From contig PBQA01000016.1 in assembly GCA_002724925.1 (NCBI GenBank), positions 124,001 through 188,000 on the forward strand: a stretch of DNA of 64,000 nucleotides. Reading direction: 5' to 3'. Positions 57,471-64,000 of this stretch are shown piece by piece. Made by a program: the position numbers and the translations under genes. Origin of the DNA: Oceanospirillaceae bacterium. Its GTDB lineage: Bacteria > Pseudomonadota > Gammaproteobacteria > Pseudomonadales > Oceanobacteraceae. The notes under the pieces were generated by a model that saw only the letters and a list, made by a program, of their open reading frames with translations, did not search any database and was not told where the DNA came from. Numbering within the stretch: the first letter of the stretch is position 1; each line of letters opens with the position of its first letter.

Positions 57471-58568
57471 ATGGATAATCGTCAGAAAACACTGCATGGC
57501 CCGGGAATCTATTACTTCCGGATGACCGGAGCCCGACAGCAGGCAATATTCCGCTCAGTCTTTGAGTACGATTATGCCGCGCACCTGCTCAGTCATATTG
57601 ATGGCTCAACGCTCCTTGCCTATGTGTTTTTTGACCACGAAATCCATTGTGTCCTGGATTGCCAGCGTGACTGGCCCGGCATCATCGACGACATCCGCGA
57701 TAGATTCACCGATCAACATGAGCGCCTCTGGGATGCACACAAAGCCGTTATTTCAGAAGAAATCAGCCCGGTATTGGTTGATGAACAGGCCTGTCTCGCG
57801 GACCTAATCATCACCCTGCATCAACTGCCTGTCAGCAGAAACCTGGTGCCTGACGCCAGCATGTATTCATGGAGCAGTGATCACCACTACCGCTCGCTGA
57901 ACCCGCCGGGCTGGATCGACTGTGGGCGAATGCTCAATCAGGTCTGTCAGACCCGTCACAATCGCTCACTGCGTTACGAGTCATTGATGAATACGACACA
58001 CGCTACGCGAATGAACCTGAACGAGAGCGATCACCCTGAATTTCTTCTGTTTGGCCGCCCGGCATTAGCCGAGAAGCAACAGGCACGCGCTGAAATGAAT
58101 CAGCCGGGCCGCAGCGCCAATGAACTGAGACGATTACGGGACGATGCCCTGCAACTCATCGCTGGCCGTTTTGGTATCACCCTCGAGTCGTTGAAAGATT
58201 CGTCATTCAGGCGTCAGTACCAACGCCTGATGCCACTGGTTGCCTGGCTGCTGGAAAAGCGCCAGCTAAGTTATGAAACCATCGCCGACCTGCTGGATGA
58301 AGATGAAGATACGATTCCCCTCTGGCTCAGGGGAATACCCGCCGACCATCCTCAGTCACTCCTCGACAAACTGAGCGCGCTCTGGTCGCCGGCGGAGTAT
58401 TCTACCGAGTCACCCGCTGAGTCGTCCGCTGAGCGCTCATCGGGCACAACCTCTCCTGACGATGAAGCAGAAGCGACAGCAGACCAGGAAGGCGAACCTA
58501 CAGACGATGCCGTTAACCCGGATGCTGACGCCGAAAAACCAGAAAACAAGGACGTCGTGAATCAGTAG
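57471..58568 (+). CDS. Degenerate RAYT (REP-associated tyrosine transposase)-like protein
   Basis: A 365-residue protein with the RAYT/Y1 transposase layout: GIYYFRMTGARQQAIFRSVF (residues 12-31), AYVFFDHEIHCVLD (50-63), then the LWDAHKAVISEEISPVLVDE block, LIITLHQLPVSRNLVPD (112-128) and MYSWSSDHHYRSLNPPGWID. Against the family the NHVHLL metal motif is replaced by DHEIHCV, and the catalytic Tyr before NPVRA is missing (LIITLHQLPV), so it should not cut DNA. The C-terminal part (ALQLIAGRFGITLESLKDSS, then LMPLVAWLLEKRQLSYETIA) resembles the DnaA C-terminal domain found in some RAYTs. An acidic low-complexity tail (about 60 residues) follows. Confidence 0.65.
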   Translation: MDNRQKTLHGPGIYYFRMTGARQQAIFRSVFEYDYAAHLLSHIDGSTLLAYVFFDHEIHCVLDCQRDWPGIIDDIRDRFTDQHERLWDAHKAVISEEISPVLVDEQACLADLIITLHQLPVSRNLVPDASMYSWSSDHHYRSLNPPGWIDCGRMLNQVCQTRHNRSLRYESLMNTTHATRMNLNESDHPEFLLFGRPALAEKQQARAEMNQPGRSANELRRLRDDALQLIAGRFGITLESLKDSSFRRQYQRLMPLVAWLLEKRQLSYETIADLLDEDEDTIPLWLRGIPADHPQSLLDKLSALWSPAEYSTESPAESSAERSSGTTSPDDEAEATADQEGEPTDDAVNPDADAEKPENKDVVNQ

Positions 58569-58583
58569 TCATATAATCGGGTT

Positions 58584-59513
58584 ATGACGCAGATTGATAT
58601 TCATACTCCCCAGAGTTCCACCGGACGCCAACGCATCGTCGTCGCAGGCGTCGGTGCTTTGGGCACCCTGATGGCCTGGCATTGCCGATCTCAGACCCTG
58701 TTCACCCATAATCGCCGGCAGCAGACCCGTTTCTCTTTACAGACCTCCGCCAGTGCCTCTGATGTCACCACCACAGTCGACACCTTTTCTGCAAAACCCT
58801 GGCAGGGCGAAGTGGTCGACTGGCTGATTGTCACGACCAAAGCAGCAGCCACAATAGATATTTTGAGTGACCTTAAAGATCGGCTGAATAACACGTCGCG
58901 GATTCTTCTTCTGCAAAACGGGATGGGTCAGCAGGCCGAAGCGTCGGCATGGCTTACGCAAAATAAAATAAACGCCGAACTCTGGGTCGGTTCATCCACC
59001 GAAGGAGCGTACCGGGCGGATAACGGAACCGTTATATACGCTGGTAAAGGGCAGACACTGGCAGGGCGCTGGCAGCACTCTACGGAAGATAGAGAAGCTC
59101 AACTTCCTCCTGCCATGCAGCTAACCACTGATATAAAACAGGTGCTGCACGAAAAACTCGCCATCAACGCCATTATTAACCCACTCACCGCGCATCATGG
59201 TTGCCGCAATGGTGAGCTGCTGGCCAGTGAAGAGAAGCGCCGGGACTTTAAAGCATTGAGCGCCGAAGTCGCGAGCCTGTTTCATAATCTGAACTGGAAA
59301 ACCGGTTTTGATATAACACAACAGGCAACAAAGGTTGCTGAGGCAACCGCACAGAATCAATCGTCAACTCTTCAGGATGTATTGCATCAGCGCCCAACTG
59401 AGTTACCTTATATCTGTGGGTACCTGCTGAAACATGCACAGCAGCATGGATTAAGTGCACCACTGACAGAACAACTCTATCAGTCAATTTCTGCCCGGGA
59501 GGCAGCATGGTAA
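58584..59513 (+). CDS. panE: 2-Dehydropantoate 2-reductase-like protein (PanE/ApbA family)
   Basis: A 309-residue NADPH-dependent reductase of the PanE fold, which makes pantoate for coenzyme A in its classical form. The Rossmann motif VVAGVGALGTLMA lies near residue 19. WLIVTTKAAATIDILSDL and LLLQNGMGQQAEASAWL follow, and the catalytic Lys is in LHEKLAINAIINPLTA. It ends near 309, the normal length. It starts 15 bases after the RAYT-like gene and 25 bases before the histidine kinase, in one direction. Paralogue status cannot be settled here. Confidence 0.88.
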   Translation: MTQIDIHTPQSSTGRQRIVVAGVGALGTLMAWHCRSQTLFTHNRRQQTRFSLQTSASASDVTTTVDTFSAKPWQGEVVDWLIVTTKAAATIDILSDLKDRLNNTSRILLLQNGMGQQAEASAWLTQNKINAELWVGSSTEGAYRADNGTVIYAGKGQTLAGRWQHSTEDREAQLPPAMQLTTDIKQVLHEKLAINAIINPLTAHHGCRNGELLASEEKRRDFKALSAEVASLFHNLNWKTGFDITQQATKVAEATAQNQSSTLQDVLHQRPTELPYICGYLLKHAQQHGLSAPLTEQLYQSISAREAAW

Positions 59514-59538
59514 TGCACATAAAAGGAAGCCAGTTCAT

Positions 59539-61482
59539 ATGATGTTGGCGCGACAGAAATCGATGCTCGCCATGGTAATGGTTTGTTCAGGCATCATCCT
59601 TGTCGCAACCCTCGCATACGTTATTGCCGCTGAACGCATTGGCCGCGAACATCTGGCGCCTGATCTGTCACGCACCATGGGTCATATTATTGAAGCCCAG
59701 ATGGCTGCCTCTCCCGGTAAGCTGCAAGCCGTACAGACCACCCTGTATCATATGTCACAGCATTATCAGATTCAGGAAGCGGCACTGTACAACCAGCGCG
59801 GAGAACGCCTGGCTCACAGTCATTCGGGCGAAGGCGCGACGCTCTTAGCCCCCAACCTCCATGCACAACCTTTCCCTGATGATTATTTTGAATACCGCTT
59901 TGCCATTCTCGATGACGAATTCGATTTGGTGGTCAGGAACGATGTGTCACTCCCCGGCTTTTTTTACATGGACACCCTGAGCACCAGCCTGGTGATCGTC
60001 ACGCTATCGGCGATGCTCGTATTTATGCTCTACCTGATGACCCGCCAATGGCAGCAAACGCCGTACATGCACTTGCTGGAAGACATTCGCGAAGCCAACA
60101 CCCGCGATGACGATGGCCGGATTACTCTGAAACTCCGAGACCCTGACCTTCACCCACTTATTGAAGCCCTGAATGACCTTTTCTGGCGCCGCAACCAGCG
60201 CACACAACACCTGAAAACGGCCCATCAACAAGCAGAACATGCCCGTCTACGTGCAACACGTCTGTCGACAGAAACCCGCCAGATGAACGAAAATCTGGCG
60301 AAAGAAGTGTCCGTCCGTCGTAGCGTCGAAGTACAGCTGAAAAATACCCAGACCCTGCTCGACGGTATTCTGAATGCCATGCCGACCGCTCTGTTCGCAC
60401 TTGATTCACGCAACCGCATCGTTCAGTGCAATGAGCAGGCGGGTGACTGGTTGAACATGGAATACTCCCAACTCAACGGCTTGCCTCTGACGCAGCTGAT
60501 ACCAGAATTAGGCGAGCTCAACCTGATGCCGTCGACCCCTGGAGAAACACCAAAAATGGTGAAGTCCGAGCGGGTAAAGATCCGCTTCAATGACAAAGTA
60601 CTGGTCACCGATGTACTTGCTTACCCATTGCCGAGCGGCCAGCAAGCGCGCCTGGTCATCCGTATCGACGATGTGTCCCAGCGTCAGCGTATGGAGGAAG
60701 TCATGGTGCAGACCGAGAAAATGATGACGGTCGGTGGTCTGGCTGCTGGGATGGCCCATGAAATTAACAATCCTCTGGGCGCTATTCTCCAGAACTTACA
60801 GAACACACGTCGGCGGCTGGACCCCAATCTCGCGGCCAATCAACGCCTTGCAGACGAGCTTGGCTTAAGTATGGATCTGCTGAACGAATACCTCACGGGC
60901 AGAGGAATTGACCAGTTTTTTGATCACATCCAGAGTGCCGGTGAGCGTGCTGCACGAATCGTCGCGAATATGCTGCAGTTTTCGCGCAACGACCATCTGC
61001 AAAAGCGCGACATCGGCATCACCGAGCTCATTAATACGACCCTGAATATTGCCCACAACGATCTTTCGTTGAAACATATCGATCTGGACATCGATAAAGC
61101 CGCAGGCGATGCCCAGATTCACTGTGTGCCGAGTGAGATTGAACAGGTATTACTGAACCTGCTGCGCAATGCTCAACAAGCCCTGGAAGAACACGATGGC
61201 GGCGAAGGCTGGCACCCTAAGGTAAGAATCAAAGCAAGCCGCCAGAGCAATATGACCTGTCTCGAAATTGAAGATAACGGCCCCGGCATTCCGGCAGATA
61301 TTGCACCTCATATTTTCGAACCCTTCTACACCACCAAAGAAGTCGGCGACGGTACCGGGCTCGGGCTGTCGGTGTCGTACTTCATCGTTACATCACACCA
61401 CCAGGGACGCCTGAGGTATCAGCGCAGCGCCCTGGGTGGCGCCTGCTTCGTTCTCTGCCTTCCCGCCGAAAAGAACGGATGA
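59539..61482 (+). CDS. PAS-containing sensor histidine kinase
   Basis: A 647-residue membrane sensor kinase. TM1 (SMLAMVMVCSGIILVATLAY) and TM2 near residues 148-170 (TSLVIVTLSAMLVFMLYLM) enclose a periplasmic sensor of about 120 residues. A coiled-coil linker, a PAS domain (LLDGILNAMPTALFALDSRN), a dimerisation domain with the phospho-His in GLAAGMAHEINNPLGAILQN, and the ATPase domain with LLNLLRNAQQALEE (N box), EDNGPGIPADIA (G1) and GDGTGLGLSV (G2) follow. The HEINNPLG sequence fits HisKA kinases such as those paired with NtrC-type regulators. No response regulator is encoded nearby, so it is an orphan here. Confidence 0.92.
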   Translation: MMLARQKSMLAMVMVCSGIILVATLAYVIAAERIGREHLAPDLSRTMGHIIEAQMAASPGKLQAVQTTLYHMSQHYQIQEAALYNQRGERLAHSHSGEGATLLAPNLHAQPFPDDYFEYRFAILDDEFDLVVRNDVSLPGFFYMDTLSTSLVIVTLSAMLVFMLYLMTRQWQQTPYMHLLEDIREANTRDDDGRITLKLRDPDLHPLIEALNDLFWRRNQRTQHLKTAHQQAEHARLRATRLSTETRQMNENLAKEVSVRRSVEVQLKNTQTLLDGILNAMPTALFALDSRNRIVQCNEQAGDWLNMEYSQLNGLPLTQLIPELGELNLMPSTPGETPKMVKSERVKIRFNDKVLVTDVLAYPLPSGQQARLVIRIDDVSQRQRMEEVMVQTEKMMTVGGLAAGMAHEINNPLGAILQNLQNTRRRLDPNLAANQRLADELGLSMDLLNEYLTGRGIDQFFDHIQSAGERAARIVANMLQFSRNDHLQKRDIGITELINTTLNIAHNDLSLKHIDLDIDKAAGDAQIHCVPSEIEQVLLNLLRNAQQALEEHDGGEGWHPKVRIKASRQSNMTCLEIEDNGPGIPADIAPHIFEPFYTTKEVGDGTGLGLSVSYFIVTSHHQGRLRYQRSALGGACFVLCLPAEKNG

Positions 61483-61537
61483 CTTAACAGCGTCCAACTT
61501 GACCCAACTCACTCCCACGAGTACTCTCCCCTGCAAT

Positions 61538-61735
61538 TCAGGTGCCTCTGTCGGCAAGACAGAGGTTAAACGGGAAGACTGGTGCGTGTAACAACAAACC
61601 CAGCGCTGCCCCCGCAACGGTGATCGACCAGGTATTGATACAACGCCACTGTGCTATGCATGGGAAGGCATCAACACCGGAAGCCCTCAGAATGTCAGGG
61701 TTTCAGTCGTCAGCCCGGATACCGGCCTGTGAAGA
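61538..61735 (+). ncRNA. Cobalamin (B12) riboswitch
   Basis: The RNA has the class hallmarks in order: GGTGCC near 61541, AAACGGGAA, then GCTGCCCCCGCAACGGTGA (61604-61622), a GCCACTG-N-GGGAAGGC block around 61651-61675, and the closing CAGCCCGGATACCGGCCTG at 61710-61730. This order (P1 start, J6/3 core, B12 box) is characteristic. It lies directly upstream of a BtuB-like receptor, so excess adenosyl- or aquocobalamin should repress translation. Confidence 0.95.
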
Positions 61736-61840
61736 TTAACCGATGTTGCGGTGGGCGACAGGTCGGTGGTAAACGCGTGGCGACAATCCGCTACGCGCCT
61801 CCATTGGCTGATCCCAGCTGCAGCATCTGCGGATGTTGTT

Positions 61841-63796
61841 GTGACTTTTACATTCCGAACTGCGTTTCTGATCTCTGCTCTCAGCCCAGCAATTGCTTTG
61901 GCAAACGGTGAAACTGTGCCCGACGCACTCACCCTGCCAACGGTCGTCGAAACAGCTCAGCGGGTGACCACCGCTGGACTGACAAGTATTGATGGAGAGG
62001 AACTGCAGTCACGTTATGGCAGTCTGCAAAATTACCTCAAAAGCCTGACCGGTATGCAAGTGCAGCACAGCGGTGGGCTCGGTGATCCGGTATTGCTCTC
62101 TGTTCGCGGCGCCAGCGGCCGTCAAACCACCGTGCTCGTCAATGGTATCCGCATAAACGATGCTCAGGGTGGCGGTTACGACCTCAGCCAGATCCCCGTT
62201 GATATGATTGAACGGGTCGAAATATCCAGCAGCGGCAGTCATGGTGGCCTCTACGACAGCGCAATCGGCGGCACTGTTAATATTATTACCCGTGAGCAGG
62301 AGTATCAGAATCAACTGGCGGCCGCCGTAGGTAATCATGGTTATAAGAGTGCTTCAGCACGCGGCAATATCAATAATTATCTTTCGGTATACGCGGGTAG
62401 CGAATACAGCGAAAATAGCTTTGATTACCCAGTCCCAGCGCCTTGGAATGGCGATGCACGCAATTCAGAAGAAGCGCTGAACAATGCGGAGTTCTTCCGC
62501 CATACCGCGCAACTTGCAGCGACAACAGGCACCGTCGTCAGCCAGCTGAGCTGGCAGCATCAGCGTAAAAACATCCCGGATTATTTTCGGAATTCACCAG
62601 AAAATAAAGCCCACTACAGCACCCGGGAAATTCGATTTACGACGTCTAACTCGAACGCCTCAGCCTCTGAAGGATTTCATCTACCCTGGTCATTTGCAGT
62701 GTCACGCAAAAACGAAAGCTATCGTGATCCAGAGAGTAATATAGGCTTGGGTGAAGACGATAACCGCTACCGACTCCGCCATGCCGAAATCGCGACATCA
62801 CCACAATTGCACTCAGGCAAACTGGTACTCAGAAGTGGCATCCGGGCCGAATTTGATGAGTATCAAAGCCGCTATGTAAATGATACCGACAGCCGCGATT
62901 GCACAACTCCGCAAGGCAGTTGTGATCAGAGCGCAAAGCAGCAGGTCATCAATCTGACTGCAGGTGCTGACTACCGAATCAGCCCGCCATGGAAGACCAG
63001 TGCAAGTATCTATCACCGTGGTTACCGCACAAGTAATGAACGAACTCATGCCGATGACGCGGCACGCACTGAGAGTAAAGACAGTTTCACCGGTGCCAGC
63101 GCGTCATTTACTCATGTGTCGTTGTTCAGCGAAACTGCGCTCAGCGCCCGCCGAAGCGTTCGTATACCCAGCCTGTATGAGCGTTATGGTGACAGAGGTT
63201 TAATGCTCGGTAATGACGACCTTTCGGCAGAAACGTCGGATAACCTGAGCATCGACGTACGTCTGTTTAGTCAGCAATCAGAAGCCACTCTGTCTGTATT
63301 TTCCCGTAAAACCAAAGACACCATTGTGCCCATCTATGACAGTCGCGGTATCGGCCGTTATATCAATGTGTCTGACTCGATCATGCAAGGCGTTGAGGTT
63401 GAGCTGATACACACTGAAAAGCTCAAGGGAATCACACTAGAGCCGACGATATCGGCAGCAAGCTACACCAGTGAACTGATCAGCGATGTACGAGCATTTG
63501 AAGGAAAACAAGTGCCAGGCATCTATCACGACCGCTATCTGTTCGGCCTGACTACGTCTTACCAACAGCATTCACTGTCGTTGGATTACGAATTGGCGGG
63601 CAACCTCTATCTGGACTCAGGCAATAATATCGAAGGCGACATACGGCGTTCACTCGATCTGACTTATCAGCTCGAACAGAACCGTTGGGGTCTCAGAGTA
63701 GCAGCAAACAATTTAACCAATAATCAGTTCCGGGATTATTCGAACCGACCCGTTGCAGGACGGCAGATTTATCTTTCGGGACACTTAAATTTTTAA
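61841..63796 (+). CDS. BtuB-like TonB-dependent outer-membrane receptor
   Basis: A 651-residue receptor under cobalamin riboswitch control, so a B12 or related corrinoid is the expected cargo, moved with TonB energy. The start is placed at GTG 61841, which gives a signal peptide (VTFTFRTAFLISALSPAIALA). A GTG at 61751 would add 30 poorly signal-like residues and sit closer to the riboswitch. A TonB-box-like LPTVVETAQRV is followed by a plug domain (LQNYLKSLTGMQVQHSGGLG, VLLSVRGASGRQTTVLVNGI, IERVEISSSGSHGGLYDSAI). The barrel ends in LNF. Start choice is the weak point. Confidence 0.88.
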   Translation: MTFTFRTAFLISALSPAIALANGETVPDALTLPTVVETAQRVTTAGLTSIDGEELQSRYGSLQNYLKSLTGMQVQHSGGLGDPVLLSVRGASGRQTTVLVNGIRINDAQGGGYDLSQIPVDMIERVEISSSGSHGGLYDSAIGGTVNIITREQEYQNQLAAAVGNHGYKSASARGNINNYLSVYAGSEYSENSFDYPVPAPWNGDARNSEEALNNAEFFRHTAQLAATTGTVVSQLSWQHQRKNIPDYFRNSPENKAHYSTREIRFTTSNSNASASEGFHLPWSFAVSRKNESYRDPESNIGLGEDDNRYRLRHAEIATSPQLHSGKLVLRSGIRAEFDEYQSRYVNDTDSRDCTTPQGSCDQSAKQQVINLTAGADYRISPPWKTSASIYHRGYRTSNERTHADDAARTESKDSFTGASASFTHVSLFSETALSARRSVRIPSLYERYGDRGLMLGNDDLSAETSDNLSIDVRLFSQQSEATLSVFSRKTKDTIVPIYDSRGIGRYINVSDSIMQGVEVELIHTEKLKGITLEPTISAASYTSELISDVRAFEGKQVPGIYHDRYLFGLTTSYQQHSLSLDYELAGNLYLDSGNNIEGDIRRSLDLTYQLEQNRWGLRVAANNLTNNQFRDYSNRPVAGRQIYLSGHLNF

Positions 63797-63823
63797 AGTA
63801 AACGAATTCAATAACGAGGTGGC

Positions 63824-64000
63824 ATGATGAAAAAACTCGCATTAACTGCGCTCTCTACAGCCCTGTTGACCGGCTGTTTTGGTGACGACTCTTCCAACAG
63901 CAGCAGTGTTAGTGGGCATACCTTTATTGCTCAAATGCGAGCCGCTGATTATTCCAGTAGTGAAATCGCGGTCGGCACCGTAGGCGAAACCGAAATTGTT
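63824..64000 (+). CDS. Exported lipoprotein, N-terminal part (cut by window edge)
   Basis: The first 59 codons of a gene that runs past the window end. GAGGTGG precedes the double ATG at 63824/63827. The N-terminus MMKKLALTALSTALLTGCFG has a lipobox (LLTGC) with the Cys at residue 18, followed by a Ser-rich linker (DDSSNSSSVSG) and an unassigned domain start. It follows the receptor by 27 bases, so it belongs to the B12-controlled operon. Lipoproteins of unknown role are common next to BtuB-type receptors. The family cannot be told from this fragment. Confidence 0.85.
   Translation, partial: MMKKLALTALSTALLTGCFGDDSSNSSSVSGHTFIAQMRAADYSSSEIAVGTVGETEIV

Noticed and set aside
57471-58568. Active transposase or insertion sequence
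   Set aside because: No terminal inverted repeats or target duplications are visible and the catalytic residues of the RAYT family are missing.

Overview
The window looks like one contiguous piece of a gammaproteobacterial chromosome. An oil-associated marine member of the Oceanospirillales (Thalassolituus/Oleibacter type) is the best guess. This is inferred from gene content: two AlmA-type flavin monooxygenases, an AcrAB pump with an E. coli-like AcrR operator, a groESL-fxsA block, homodimeric pyruvate dehydrogenase E1, an ImuA/ImuB/DnaE2 cassette behind LexA boxes, and a Vibrio-like F9 chemosensory cluster. I saw no rRNA, tRNA, CRISPR array, prophage or intact insertion sequence.

Layout. 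1-5.4 kb: the N-terminal part of dnaE (minus strand), a TatD-type nuclease, a small membrane protein, a small charged protein, a Na+/H+ antiporter, and a DUF1275/YoaK membrane gene broken by an in-frame amber codon. 5.5-9.6 kb: a periplasmic solute-binding protein, a glycosyltransferase, and a two-gene unit of an ADP-ribosyltransferase-like protein with a nucleoside 2-deoxyribosyltransferase. 9.6-14.7 kb: an RND pump (acrB, acrA) divergent from its TetR regulator, with a clear palindromic operator between them. 14.7-19.9 kb: small membrane and periplasmic proteins, dkgB, a coiled-coil protein, groES-groEL with a sigma-32-like promoter and an unusual hairpin-rich 3' untranslated region, and fxsA. 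19.9-24.6 kb: two AlmA paralogues flanking a short-chain dehydrogenase and an alkyltransferase-like DNA repair protein. 24.6-33.6 kb: a HExxH protease with a membrane partner, a transmembrane chemoreceptor, aceE-aceF, and a 5'-truncated di-heme cytochrome c peroxidase.

34.0-46.2 kb is the most distinctive region, an operon of eleven tightly packed genes: a soluble receptor with two signalling domains, a protein with three CheW domains, CheB, a HEAT-repeat protein, CheR, CheY, CheA, a STAS-like protein, a second CheY, a short two-TM receptor and a ParA-family ATPase. From memory, the first ten genes follow the order of the V. cholerae cluster I (F9) system, whose DosM receptor forms cytoplasmic arrays. 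The fused triple CheW and the ParA make this version worth a closer look. It converges on a GGDEF-EAL gene, which is itself divergent from a porin and a miniature PstS-like binding protein.

50.2-64 kb: SOS-regulated imuA-imuB-dnaE2; ampG and yajQ; a degenerate RAYT (REP-associated transposase) homologue that appears to have lost its catalytic residues; a PanE-like reductase; an orphan PAS histidine kinase; and a cobalamin riboswitch preceding a BtuB-like TonB receptor and the start of a lipoprotein gene.
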